DNA of 64,000 bases from Hydrogenophaga sp. IBVHS2 (GTDB taxonomy: Bacteria > Pseudomonadota > Gammaproteobacteria > Burkholderiales > Burkholderiaceae_C), in the NCBI RefSeq assembly GCF_002127215.1, contig NZ_NFUT01000002.1, positions 892,876 to 956,875 on the forward strand. Reading direction: 5' to 3'. Below, piece after piece: positions 30,380 through 39,506 of the stretch; within the stretch, counting starts at the first letter, position 1, and every line of letters starts with the position of its first letter. Under the pieces are notes generated by a model. That model saw only the letters and a program-made list of their open reading frames with translations. It had not been told where the DNA came from and ran no database searches. The position numbers were made by a program, and so were the translations under genes.

Positions 30380-31996
30380 ATGCAGCACCAGAAGATCCTC
30401 ATCCTCGATTTCGGCTCCCAGGTCACGCAGCTCATCGCCCGGCGCGTGCGCGAGGCGCATGTGTACTGCGAGGTGCATCCCTGCGACGTGAGCAGCGACT
30501 GGGTACGGGCGTACGCGGCCGACGGGCAGCTCAAGGGCATCATCCTGTCCGGCAGCCACGCCAGCGTGTACGAGGTGGACGACCGCGCCCCCGACGCCGT
30601 GTTCGAGCTGGGCATTCCGGTGCTGGGCATCTGCTACGGCATGCAGACCATGGCGCAGCAGCTCGGCGGCAAGGTGGAAGGCTCCAGCACCCGCGAGTTC
30701 GGCTACGCCGAGGTGCGGGCGCGCGGCCACACCGAACTGCTGAAGGACATTGCCGACTTCACCACGCCCGAGGGCCACGGCATGCTCAAGGTGTGGATGA
30801 GCCATGGCGACAAGGTGACCGAGCTGCCGCCGGGCTTCAAGCTCATGGCCAGCACCGACAGCTGCCCGATCGCCGGCATGGCCGACGAGGCCCGACGCTT
30901 CTACGCGGTGCAGTTCCACCCCGAGGTCACGCACACGGTGCAGGGCCGGGCGCTGCTGGAGCGCTTCGTGCTGGGCATCTGCGGCACCCGCCCGGACTGG
31001 GTGATGCGCGACCACATCGAGGAAGCGGTGCAGAAGATCCGCGAGCAGGTGGGCGACGAAGAGGTCATCCTCGGTCTGTCCGGCGGTGTCGATTCGTCCG
31101 TGGCGGCTGCGCTCATCCACCGCGCCATCGGCAACCAGCTGACCTGCGTGTTCGTCGACCATGGCCTGCTGCGCCTGAACGAGGGCGACATGGTCATGGA
31201 CATGTTCGCCGGCCAGCTGCATGCCAAGGTCATCCGGGTGGATGCCAGCGAACTGTTCCTGCGCGAACTCGCCGGCGTGAGCGAACCCGAGCAGAAACGC
31301 AAGATCATCGGCCGCCTGTTCGTCGACGTGTTCAAGGCCGAGGCCGAGAAGCTCAAGGCGGGCAGTGGGGGCCACAAGGGCGCGACCTTCCTGGCCCAGG
31401 GCACCATCTACCCGGACGTGATCGAGTCCGGCGGCGCCAAGAGCAAGAAGGCGGTGACCATCAAGAGCCACCACAACGTGGGCGGTCTGCCCGAGCAGCT
31501 GGGCCTGAAGTTGCTGGAGCCGCTGCGCGACCTGTTCAAGGACGAGGTGCGCGAGCTCGGCGTGGCGCTCGGCCTGCCGCCCGACATGGTCTACCGCCAC
31601 CCCTTCCCCGGTCCGGGCCTGGGTGTGCGCATCCTGGGTGAGGTGAAGAAGGAGTACGCCGACCTGCTGCGCCGGGCCGACGCCATCTTCATCGAGGAAC
31701 TGCGCCACCACATCGACCCCGCCACCGGCAAGAGCTGGTACGACCTGACCAGCCAGGCCTTCACCGTGTTCCTGCCGGTCAAGAGCGTGGGCGTGATGGG
31801 CGACGGTCGCACCTACGACTATGTGGTGGCCCTGCGCGCGGTGCAGACCAGCGACTTCATGACCGCCGACTGGGCCGAGCTGCCGTATGCGCTGCTCAAG
31901 AAAGTCAGCAGCCGCATCATCAACGAGGTGCGCGGCATCAACCGCGTGACCTACGACGTGAGCTCCAAGCCGCCAGCCACCATCGAGTGGGAGTGA
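30380..31996 (+). CDS. guaA: GMP synthase (glutamine-hydrolysing)
   Basis: Converts XMP to GMP using glutamine and ATP (538 aa). The N-terminal class I amidotransferase domain has the nucleophile Cys in GICYGMQTM and His/Glu in VQFHPEV. The ATP pyrophosphatase domain has the PP-loop [10 protein letters not shown]. The C-terminal dimerisation domain contains [15 protein letters not shown] and RPVTYD-like [18 protein letters not shown]. There is an extra stretch ([20 protein letters not shown]) relative to E. coli, seen in many betaproteobacteria. Confidence 0.97.
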   Translation: MQHQKILILDFGSQVTQLIARRVREAHVYCEVHPCDVSSDWVRAYAADGQLKGIILSGSHASVYEVDDRAPDAVFELGIPVLGICYGMQTMAQQLGGKVEGSSTREFGYAEVRARGHTELLKDIADFTTPEGHGMLKVWMSHGDKVTELPPGFKLMASTDSCPIAGMADEARRFYAVQFHPEVTHTVQGRALLERFVLGICGTRPDWVMRDHIEEAVQKIREQVGDEEVILGLSGGVDSSVAAALIHRAIGNQLTCVFVDHGLLRLNEGDMVMDMFAGQLHAKVIRVDASELFLRELAGVSEPEQKRKIIGRLFVDVFKAEAEKLKAGSGGHKGATFLAQGTIYPDVIESGGAKSKKAVTIKSHHNVGGLPEQLGLKLLEPLRDLFKDEVRELGVALGLPPDMVYRHPFPGPGLGVRILGEVKKEYADLLRRADAIFIEELRHHIDPATGKSWYDLTSQAFTVFLPVKSVGVMGDGRTYDYVVALRAVQTSDFMTADWAELPYALLKKVSSRIINEVRGINRVTYDVSSKPPATIEWE

Positions 31997-32017
31997 GCCG
32001 GAAGACGGGTGCGCTGT

Positions 32018-32917
32018 TCAGTCCGTCCAGCGCCGCGTCCGGAGGGCGTCGGCCAGGAAGTCCACCAGTGCCCGCACCTTGGGCGTGAGGTGCCGGCGCG
32101 AGGGATAGAGCGCATGCACGCCCAGCTCGCCCGCCGGCCAGTCGGGCAGCAGCTCCACCAGCGCCCCTGAGGCCAGGTGCGGTCCCACCAGGAAGGTGGG
32201 CTGCAGCACGATGCCCATGTGGCCCAGCGCGGCTGCGCAGCAGGTGTCGCCGCTGTTGGCGCGCATGCGCGGGTCGACCTTCACCGATACCGGCCCCGCC
32301 GGCCCGCTGAACTCCCACACATCGCCGGTGGCGAGCAGCGAGTAACCGATGAGCGCATGGCGGGCGAGTTCGGACGGATCGGCCGGCCGACCATGTCGCT
32401 CCAGGTAGACCGGGGATGCACACAGCACCAGTCGGGTCGAGGTGAGTGGCCGGCTGATCAGGCTGGACGGCTCCAGCCGCGCCACCCGCACCGCCAGGTC
32501 GAAGCCTTCCTCCACCAGGTCCACCAGCCGGTCCGACAGGGTGATGTCCAGCTCTACCCGCGGATGCAGGGCCATGAAGGCCGGCCACAACGGGGCTAGG
32601 TGCAGCTGGCCGAAGCTCACCGGCGCATTGACCCGCAGACGCCCGATGGCCTGACCGGCCTGTACGTTCATCTCGGCTTCGGCCTCCGCCAGGTCGCCCA
32701 GCAGGCGGCGGCACCGCTCCAGGAACCGCTCGCCCTCGGGGGTGAGCGAGAGACGCCGGGTGGTGCGGTGCAGCAGTCGGGTGCCCAGCCGCGCTTCGAG
32801 GTCGCCGAGCAGGCGGGAGACGGCGGTGCGGGACAGACCGAGTGTCTGCGCCGCACCGGTGAAGCTGCCCTGGTCCACCACGGTCACGAACACCTGCATT
32901 TCGGAAAAGCGGTCCAT
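32018..32917 (-). CDS. LysR family transcriptional regulator
   Basis: A 299-aa LysR-type regulator. The winged helix-turn-helix occupies residues 1-60 (FVTVVDQGSFTGAAQTLGLS with RTAVSRLLGDLEARLGTRLL), followed by a substrate-binding-type effector domain. It belongs to the common CrgA-like subgroup by its RRLSLTPEGERFLERC segment. It is divergent from the LigB-type dioxygenase gene (102-base gap) and is probably its regulator, perhaps also of the gentisate genes downstream. The effector is unknown. Confidence 0.9.
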   Translation of the reverse strand: MDRFSEMQVFVTVVDQGSFTGAAQTLGLSRTAVSRLLGDLEARLGTRLLHRTTRRLSLTPEGERFLERCRRLLGDLAEAEAEMNVQAGQAIGRLRVNAPVSFGQLHLAPLWPAFMALHPRVELDITLSDRLVDLVEEGFDLAVRVARLEPSSLISRPLTSTRLVLCASPVYLERHGRPADPSELARHALIGYSLLATGDVWEFSGPAGPVSVKVDPRMRANSGDTCCAAALGHMGIVLQPTFLVGPHLASGALVELLPDWPAGELGVHALYPSRRHLTPKVRALVDFLADALRTRRWTD

Positions 32918-33019
32918 GCGCCGATTGTTGCATCTGGCGGGACAGTCAGTCCTGCCGAGGACTGTTTATCTTCTCTGCTCTGACTTTTACAGTCATGTGC
33001 TGTGTCTCAGGAGACCACC

Positions 33020-33823
33020 ATGACCACCACCCACCGCCTGCCCAGCCTGTTCGTTTCACACGGCGCCCCCAGCTTCGCGCTCGATCCGGGCATCGCCGGA
33101 CCACGGCTGGCGGCGCTCGGGCGTGCACTGCCCCGGCCTGCTGCTGTGCTGGTGGTGTCGCCCCATTGGATGACGGCCGCGCCGGTGGTGGGCACGGTGG
33201 GTCAGCCCGAGACCATCCACGACTTCGGCGGTTTCGCGCCGGCGCTCTACCAGCTGAGCTATCCGGCGCCCGGACATCCTGCCCTGGCCGAACAGGCCCG
33301 CCGGGCACTGGTGGCCGCGGGCTGGCCCGCCAGCGTCGATGCCCGGCGCGGCCTGGACCACGGCGCCTGGGTGCCGTTGATGCACCTGTTTCCCGGGGCC
33401 GACATCCCGGTCTTTCAGGTGTCGCTGCCGGCCCGCCTGGACGCCGATCGCGCCTGGGCATTCGGACAGGCGCTGGCCCCATTGGCCGGTCAGGGCGTGC
33501 TGATCGTGGGGTCGGGCAGCCTCACCCACAACCTGTACGAGTTCCGGGGCGGGCACGGTGATGACGAGGCCTATGTGCAGGCGTTCGCCGACTGGGTGCG
33601 TGGCGCGGTGGAGCAGGCCGATGGCGACCGGCTGCGCTGTGCGCTGCGCGATGCCCCTCAGGCGCAGCGGGCCCACCCCACCGCCGAGCATTTCTGGCCG
33701 CTGCTGGTGGCCGCCGGTGCATCGGATACCGGTCAGGGCCCCGCTGCGGGCTGGACGCTGGAGGGCGGCATTGCGCACGGCGTCTTGTCCATGGACTCGT
33801 ACGTGTTCGGGCCGGCGGGTTGA
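33020..33823 (+). CDS. LigB/DODA-type extradiol dioxygenase
   Basis: A 267-aa class III extradiol ring-cleavage dioxygenase related to E. coli YgiD (4,5-DOPA dioxygenase) and plant DODA, with one catalytic metal. Candidate ligands are the His residues in FVSHGAPSFAL, VSPHWMT and GSLTHNL, with an acid/base His in TAEHFWPLL. The start at 33020 has CAGGAGA 6 bases upstream; an in-frame GTG at 33002 is less likely. It lies between a divergent LysR gene and the gentisate genes, but it is not a known gentisate pathway enzyme, so its substrate remains open. Confidence 0.85.
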   Translation: MTTTHRLPSLFVSHGAPSFALDPGIAGPRLAALGRALPRPAAVLVVSPHWMTAAPVVGTVGQPETIHDFGGFAPALYQLSYPAPGHPALAEQARRALVAAGWPASVDARRGLDHGAWVPLMHLFPGADIPVFQVSLPARLDADRAWAFGQALAPLAGQGVLIVGSGSLTHNLYEFRGGHGDDEAYVQAFADWVRGAVEQADGDRLRCALRDAPQAQRAHPTAEHFWPLLVAAGASDTGQGPAAGWTLEGGIAHGVLSMDSYVFGPAG

Positions 33824-33831
33824 CCCCATCA

Positions 33832-33860
33832 TTGCACTTTAGATCAGTACACTGAATAAT
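33832..33860 (+). promoter_or_regulatory. Candidate promoter of the 3-hydroxybenzoate operon
   Basis: TTGCAC (33832-33837) and AATAAT (33855-33860), 17 bases apart, lie just before the monooxygenase gene, in a short AT-richer gap. CGGAG at 33876-33880 is the ribosome site for the ATG at 33887. Confidence 0.45.
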
Positions 33861-33886
33861 TGGGGGATTCGAACACGGAGACTCCC

Positions 33887-35095
33887 ATGGGTGCAGAGGC
33901 GACAAACAGGCCGGTGATCGTCTGCGGCGGCGGCATCGGCGGGCTGGCGGCGGCGCTGGCCCTGGTGCGGCGCGGACTGCCGGTGGTGGTGCTGGAGCAG
34001 TCGCCCGAGATCGGCGAGATCGGGGCCGGCATGCAGCTCGGGCCGAACGCCTTCCACGCCTGCGACGCCCTGGGCATCGGCGACAAGGCGCGCAGCCGTG
34101 CGGTCTACACCGACTGCATGGTCATGCACGACGCGGTCGACGAGAGCCTGGTCGGCCGCATCGACACCGGCGAGGCCTTCCGCCAGCGTTTCGGCAACCC
34201 TTATGCCGTGATCCACCGGGCCGACATCCACCTTGCGCTGCTCGAGGGCGCCCGCGAGACCGGACGGGTGGCCTTCCACACCCGGACCCGCATCGAGCGC
34301 GTGGAGCAGGACGAGGCGGCCGGCACCGTGACCGCCATCGACCAGAACGGACAGCGCTGGACCGGTTGCGCCCTGATCGCGGCCGACGGCGTGAAGTCGG
34401 TGGTGCGCGCGCAGTATGTGAACGATCCGCACCGGGTCACCGGGCATGTGGTCTACCGGGCGGTGGTCGACAAGGCCGAATTCCCGCCGGAACTGCAGTG
34501 GAACGCCGCGAGCCTGTGGGCCGGGCCGAAGTGCCATCTGGTGCATTACCCGCTGCGGGGGGGTGAGCAGTACAACATCGTGGTCACCTTCCACAGCCGC
34601 CAGCAGGAAGAGTGGGGCGTGACCGAGGGCAGCAAGGCCGAGGTGGAGAGCTATTTCCAGGGCATCTCACCCAAGGCACGGCAGCTGATCGAGCTGCCGA
34701 AGAGCTGGAAGCGCTGGGCCACCGCCGACCGTGAACCCATCGGCAACTGGGTGTTCGGCCGGGTCACCCTGCTCGGCGATGCCGCCCACCCCACCACGCA
34801 GTACATGGCGCAGGGCGCCTGCATGGCGCTGGAAGACGCCGTCACCCTGGGCGAAGCCCTGCGCACCACCAACGACGACTGGGACGCCGCCCTGCAGCTG
34901 TACCAGCGCAACCGCATCACCCGCACCGCCCGCATCGTGCTCTCCGGCCGGGAGATGGGCCGCCTCTACCACGCCGCCGGCGTGGAGCGTCTGGTGCGCA
35001 ACGCCTTGTGGCGGGGCCGTTCGCAGGAGCGCTTCTACGACGCCGTGGACTGGCTCTACAGCTGGAACGTCGACAACTGTCTGCAGCAAGGCTGA
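33887..35095 (+). CDS. 3-hydroxybenzoate 6-monooxygenase (FAD-dependent)
   Basis: Flavoprotein hydroxylase (402 aa) expected to convert 3-hydroxybenzoate to gentisate with NADH and O2; the salicylate 5-position route uses a different enzyme type. Residues 8-25 carry [17 protein letters not shown] (FAD binding), the DG motif is at [10 protein letters not shown] and the GD motif at [18 protein letters not shown]. The NagX/MhbM assignment rests on the segment [20 protein letters not shown] and on the adjacent gentisate dioxygenase gene. A closely related salicylate 1-hydroxylase activity is the main alternative. Confidence 0.85.
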   Translation: MGAEATNRPVIVCGGGIGGLAAALALVRRGLPVVVLEQSPEIGEIGAGMQLGPNAFHACDALGIGDKARSRAVYTDCMVMHDAVDESLVGRIDTGEAFRQRFGNPYAVIHRADIHLALLEGARETGRVAFHTRTRIERVEQDEAAGTVTAIDQNGQRWTGCALIAADGVKSVVRAQYVNDPHRVTGHVVYRAVVDKAEFPPELQWNAASLWAGPKCHLVHYPLRGGEQYNIVVTFHSRQQEEWGVTEGSKAEVESYFQGISPKARQLIELPKSWKRWATADREPIGNWVFGRVTLLGDAAHPTTQYMAQGACMALEDAVTLGEALRTTNDDWDAALQLYQRNRITRTARIVLSGREMGRLYHAAGVERLVRNALWRGRSQERFYDAVDWLYSWNVDNCLQQG

Positions 35096-35132
35096 ATCCG
35101 CACCCTCATTGATCCTTCCTCCGAAAGCCTCC

Positions 35133-35831
35133 ATGACCGCCTACCTCTTCACCCCTCCCGCCACCCCGTCGCTGGCCATCGAAGGCCGCAGCGAGCGCTA
35201 CCCGGTCGGCCGCATCTTCTGCGTCGGCCGCAATTACCACGCCCATGCGGTCGAAATGGGCCGCCCGGTGGACAAGGCCGCCGAGCGCCCGTTCTACTTC
35301 ACCAAGACCCCGACGGCCCTGGTCGAGTCGGGCGCCACCATCGCCTATCCACCGCAGACCGGCAACTACCACTACGAGATGGAACTGGTGCTGGCCATCG
35401 GCAAGGCCGGATTCGAGGTGCCCGCCGACCAGGCCCACGAGCTGGTGTTCGGTTACGCCTGTGGCCTGGACATGACCCGCCGCGACCTGCAGCTGGTGGC
35501 CCGCGACAAGGGCCGCCCCTGGGACCTGGGCAAGGATTTCGAGCAGTCGGCGGTGGCCTCCAGCATCGTGCCCATGCCCGGTGTGGTGCTGGAGCGCGGC
35601 GCCATCGAGCTCTCGGTCAACGGGCAGACCAAGCAGCGGTCCGATCTGGACAAGCTGATCTGGAACATCCGCGAGATCCTGGCCGACCTCTCGCTGTTCT
35701 ACCACCTGCAACCCGGTGACCTGATCTACACCGGCACGCCCGAGGGCGTGGGCGCGGTGGTGGCGGGGGACCGCATCGAGGGCCGGGTGGAGGGTGTCGG
35801 TACGATCGGGCTGAACATCGCCGCCGCCTGA
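35133..35831 (+). CDS. nagK: Fumarylacetoacetate hydrolase family protein, fumarylpyruvate hydrolase type
   Basis: A 232-aa FAH-fold hydrolase that in the gentisate route splits fumarylpyruvate (or maleylpyruvate) to fumarate/maleate and pyruvate. Metal ligands lie in [12 protein letters not shown] (Glu-x-Glu) and [13 protein letters not shown] (Asp). [12 protein letters not shown] and [11 protein letters not shown] are family signatures. It follows the monooxygenase by 37 bases and precedes gentisate dioxygenase by 17, so one operon is likely. No maleylpyruvate isomerase gene is in the cluster. Confidence 0.88.
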   Translation: MTAYLFTPPATPSLAIEGRSERYPVGRIFCVGRNYHAHAVEMGRPVDKAAERPFYFTKTPTALVESGATIAYPPQTGNYHYEMELVLAIGKAGFEVPADQAHELVFGYACGLDMTRRDLQLVARDKGRPWDLGKDFEQSAVASSIVPMPGVVLERGAIELSVNGQTKQRSDLDKLIWNIREILADLSLFYHLQPGDLIYTGTPEGVGAVVAGDRIEGRVEGVGTIGLNIAAA

Positions 35832-35848
35832 ACCGCCGGAGCCCCACC

Positions 35849-36994
35849 ATGACCCAAGAGAACGCCTTGTCGCCGGTGCGCCTGAAGATGCAGGCCGGCC
35901 CCGGCCAGCCCGATCCCTCGCCCGAGCTGGAGCGGCTCTACCGGGGCTTCGAGCAGGAACTGCTGGTGCCGCTGTGGACCGAGATCGGCGACCTGATGCC
36001 GCCGCACCCGCGGAGCAAGGCCACGGCCCACCTGTGGCGCTGGGAGCGGCTGGTCGATCTGGCCAGCCAGGCCGGCCGGCTGGTGCCGGTGGGCCGGGGC
36101 GGGGAGCGCCGCGCCATCGCGCTGGCCAACCCGTCGCTCGGGGGCAAGCCCTACGCCACACCCACGCTGTGGGCCGCCATCCAGTACCTCATGCCGGGCG
36201 AGAACGCGCCGGAGCACCGCCATTCGCAGCACGCGTTCCGCTTCGTGGTCGAGGGCGAGGGGGTCTGGACGGTGGTGGGGGGCGATGCGGTGCGCATGTC
36301 GCGCGGCGACTTCCTGCCCCAGGCCGGCATGAACTGGCATGCCCACCACAACGCCGCCACCGAGCCCATGGCCTGGATCGACGGGCTGGACATTCCGTTC
36401 TCGTACTACACCGAGTCCCAGTTCTTCGAATTCGGTCGCCATCAGCTCTCTGCGGCCGAGCTCACCACGCCCGAGCGTTCGGTGTCGGAGCGGCTGTGGG
36501 GCCACCCGGGTCTGCGACCCGCATCGCGGCCGGAGCCGACACCGGCCACGCCACTGCTGGCCTACCGCTGGGTCGACACCGACCGGGCGCTGTCCGACCA
36601 GCTGGCACTGGAACGCGAGGGCCATGCCGCCACGCTCAGCCCAGGCCATGCGGCCGTGCGCTTCACCAACCCCACCAATGGCCGCGATGTGCTGCCCACC
36701 ATCCGCACCGAGATGCACCGGCTGCGGGCCGGTGCGCGCAGCCGCACCTGGCGCGAGGTCGGCTCGTCGGTGTTCCAGGTGTTCGAGGGACGCGGCACGG
36801 TGCAGGTGGGCGAGCGGCGCTGGAGCGTCTCGCGCGGGGACATGTTCGTCATGCCTTCGTGGGTGCCGCTGTGCCTCCAGGCCGATGCGGACACCGACCT
36901 GGACCTGTTCCGTTTCGGTGACGCACCGATCTTCGAAGCCATCCACGCCCACCGCACGCAGGTGGACGACGCGCCCGGCACTTCAGGCGCCTGA
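35849..36994 (+). CDS. nagI: Gentisate 1,2-dioxygenase
   Basis: Bicupin Fe(II) ring-cleavage dioxygenase (381 aa) converting gentisate to maleylpyruvate. The N-terminal cupin carries metal-binding His residues in EHRHSQHAFRFVVEGEG and GMNWHAHHN; the C-terminal cupin contains GSSVFQVFEGRG and RWSVSRGDMFVMPSWVPL. The segment LWTEIGDLMPPHPRSKA is typical of the family N-terminus. Its 3' end overlaps the convergent dabA gene by 12 bases. Confidence 0.93.
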   Translation: MTQENALSPVRLKMQAGPGQPDPSPELERLYRGFEQELLVPLWTEIGDLMPPHPRSKATAHLWRWERLVDLASQAGRLVPVGRGGERRAIALANPSLGGKPYATPTLWAAIQYLMPGENAPEHRHSQHAFRFVVEGEGVWTVVGGDAVRMSRGDFLPQAGMNWHAHHNAATEPMAWIDGLDIPFSYYTESQFFEFGRHQLSAAELTTPERSVSERLWGHPGLRPASRPEPTPATPLLAYRWVDTDRALSDQLALEREGHAATLSPGHAAVRFTNPTNGRDVLPTIRTEMHRLRAGARSRTWREVGSSVFQVFEGRGTVQVGERRWSVSRGDMFVMPSWVPLCLQADADTDLDLFRFGDAPIFEAIHAHRTQVDDAPGTSGA

Positions 36995-39475
36995 CGCCAC
37001 CGCGGCCCAGCCGCCACCGGCCAGCCGGCGCTCGAAGCCGTCGCCCTCGAAGCGCCACAGGTGCAGCCAGCCGTTGTCCACCAGCTGGCGCACGATGGCG
37101 TGCTTCTGGACGATGCGGTCGATGGATTCGGCCGCCGCATCGATCACCACGGTCAGGCGCAGCGGGTCGTGGACCCAGCGGTGCCCGTCGTGCAGCGACT
37201 GCAGCGACAGGCCGACGCGCAGATCGCCGCCATTGCCCTCAAACACACCGATGTCGCCACCCACCACGTTGTGCAGCAGCTTGTTGCCGCTGCCCAGATG
37301 CTGCGGGTCGCAGGTGGAGGCGTGGTACTGCCAGTTGATCCAGTGGGTCACCAGCATGGGCGCGGTGATCAGCAGCTCCAGCACGCTGCCGTCGGGGTCC
37401 TTGGCGGCATCGTAGTCGTGCAGGAAGCTGCGGCCGTCCAGCACCGCATGCCGGCTGCGCTGGCGCGGCGCGATCAGGAAGGCGGCATTGCCGGCCAGGC
37501 CCCACTCGGGGCGGGTTTCCGCACCGTCGCTGGCCCGACGCCGGAACTGCGCCAGCAGGTCCTGGGCGGCCAGACGCGGATTCAGTCCGAGCCGGACGGC
37601 CCGCTCGCGCCGGACCTGGTCGCCGGCCTGCGACAGGACCGGCTGCAGCTGTTCCCAGGCGCTGCGGGCGCCGGCCGGCAGCGCGTCGATGTCGAACACC
37701 TCGATCTCGTCGGTGGTCGTGTTGTGCAGGGCCGGCACGAAAGCGGTCCCCACCGGTATGGAGATGCCCTCGCGGTCCAGGCCCTGGCGCACGGCCGGCT
37801 CGTTGAGCACCCGGGCCAGCACGCGGGCATTGACCTCGCCGGTCTGACCGCAGCAGGCACCGCAGTCCAGTGCCGCCGCGTGGGCGTTGTTCTCGCTCTG
37901 GCTGCCGTGGCCCACCAGCAGCACCAGCGGTGCAAAGCCGTTCACCAGACCCATGGCCTGCAGCACCTTGCGGGCCAGACCGATGCGGCCGTCCAGGTCC
38001 ACCCCGGCCAGGGCGGGCCGGCAGACCGGGCGGTAGCGGGCAGGCAGGCCGTGCAGGTCGTCGCGGGCCCGCTCGCTGGCGCCCGGGCGCAGCCAGTTCA
38101 CCAGCCGGCCCAGGTAGCCCGCACCGGCCACTTCCACGAAGGAGAAGGCCGCAGCCGGCCAGCGTGTGCTGGACTGCCAGGCGTCGACCATGGCCAGCCG
38201 GCGCTGGCGCGCAGAGGCCGCAGCCTGGTCCTGATCGCCGTCGATCCGGTCGGTCACCTCCATGCCGGGCGGCAACAGGCCCGGCAGCTGTGGGCGGCGG
38301 GCCTCGGTGCCCAGCGGGGTGTAGGCCGCCGGCACGCCGAAGAAGCCGGCAAACCCCATGGTCTGCACCGCCGGCCAGGTGGCCTCGATCGCCCGGCGCA
38401 GCGGCTCGGAGCGCACGTCGATGCAGAACGCGGCCTGTACCGCCACCTCGGGCAGCACCGCGGCGGGTGCCGGGCCCGGCACGGTCAGGCGCTGCACCAG
38501 CTGGCGCTGGTAGGCCACCTCCAGGGCGCGCTGCCACACCAGGTCGGGGCGCAGTGCCTCGCGGGCCTGCTGCAGCCGGCGCGGGGCACGGCTCCAGTCG
38601 CCCTGCAGCGCGGCAAACGCGCGCCGGTGCTCGGCCGGATCGCGCTCGTCGATGAGGATGGCGCCCCAGGCCAGACGGATGGCCAGCAGATCGCGCAGGC
38701 TGCCGTCGCTGCCGCCGGCCAGGCGGGCTTCCCAGCCCAGATAGGCACACCACGATGCCCAGCCATTGACGGTCAGCAGCACCGATTCCAGGTAATCGGC
38801 CCACACCGCGGTGGGCAGGCCCAGGCGCTGCAGCACCCAGCGCTCGGCATCGGCCCGGGTGGCCGGCAGGCCATCGAGCCGACGGCCCAGATCGGGCAGG
38901 CCCATGAGCACGCCGATGCCGTGGTCGTGCACCAGCGTGTCGCGCCAGAAGGTGTAGAGGTCGTGCGGCCGGTCCGGGTGCCAGTCCGCCTGCTGGCGGT
39001 CGAAGAAGGCGGCGCAGGTCTGGCTCACCTGGTGGGTGATGGCCTGGCGCCAGCTCAGCCGGGTGTGCCGACGCGGGTCGTCGTCCAGCACGTCGATCAG
39101 CAGCGGCAGGTGCGGCGGCAGCGTGTCGGTGTCCAGGGCGTCCAGGCAGTCGGCCGTCGAAAGCGTGCCGGCCTCCGGGCCGAGTTCGTCGATGGCCGAC
39201 TGCAGGTCGGCCTCGGTCACGCGGCCTTCCTGCCAGGCCAGGCGCAGCTGCCGGCGCGGCGGGAAGACGCGGATGCCCCCCAGCACCGCCATGCGGGCGG
39301 CGACTTCCAGCACCGGACGGTCCACCCGGCCCCAGTGCGGGTTGACCGCGATCGAGCGGTCGAGCGGCCAGGCCGGGGCGATGGCGGCGCAGGCCTGCTC
39401 GCAGGCCCGATCGATGAGGGCGGGGTCGATCGTCGGGGGGGTGCGGGGCGCGGAGAGGGTGTCCAGAACGTCCAT
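36983..39475 (-). CDS. dabA: DabA (DUF2309) subunit of an inorganic-carbon accumulation complex
   Basis: Zinc-binding subunit of the DAB two-gene complex (830 aa), which in Halothiobacillus accumulates bicarbonate by energised one-way CO2 hydration with DabB. The beta-carbonic-anhydrase-like site is intact: FCIDVRSEP gives Cys351 and Asp353, GHGSQSENN gives His523, and DCGACCGQ gives Cys538, matching the ligand spacing I recall for the founding protein. The protein is soluble or peripheral. It lies 31 bases downstream of dabB on the same strand. Its 3' end overlaps gentisate dioxygenase. In non-autotrophs this system can support growth in air. Confidence 0.93.
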   Translation of the reverse strand: MDVLDTLSAPRTPPTIDPALIDRACEQACAAIAPAWPLDRSIAVNPHWGRVDRPVLEVAARMAVLGGIRVFPPRRQLRLAWQEGRVTEADLQSAIDELGPEAGTLSTADCLDALDTDTLPPHLPLLIDVLDDDPRRHTRLSWRQAITHQVSQTCAAFFDRQQADWHPDRPHDLYTFWRDTLVHDHGIGVLMGLPDLGRRLDGLPATRADAERWVLQRLGLPTAVWADYLESVLLTVNGWASWCAYLGWEARLAGGSDGSLRDLLAIRLAWGAILIDERDPAEHRRAFAALQGDWSRAPRRLQQAREALRPDLVWQRALEVAYQRQLVQRLTVPGPAPAAVLPEVAVQAAFCIDVRSEPLRRAIEATWPAVQTMGFAGFFGVPAAYTPLGTEARRPQLPGLLPPGMEVTDRIDGDQDQAAASARQRRLAMVDAWQSSTRWPAAAFSFVEVAGAGYLGRLVNWLRPGASERARDDLHGLPARYRPVCRPALAGVDLDGRIGLARKVLQAMGLVNGFAPLVLLVGHGSQSENNAHAAALDCGACCGQTGEVNARVLARVLNEPAVRQGLDREGISIPVGTAFVPALHNTTTDEIEVFDIDALPAGARSAWEQLQPVLSQAGDQVRRERAVRLGLNPRLAAQDLLAQFRRRASDGAETRPEWGLAGNAAFLIAPRQRSRHAVLDGRSFLHDYDAAKDPDGSVLELLITAPMLVTHWINWQYHASTCDPQHLGSGNKLLHNVVGGDIGVFEGNGGDLRVGLSLQSLHDGHRWVHDPLRLTVVIDAAAESIDRIVQKHAIVRQLVDNGWLHLWRFEGDGFERRLAGGGWAAVASGA

Positions 39476-39506
39476 GGGGCGGCTCCGTGAGAGGGGTATT
39501 CGGGGA

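Noticed and set aside
37061..39490. 809-codon plus-strand frame opposite dabA
   Set aside because: DabA keeps all catalytic residues on the minus strand; this frame has none.
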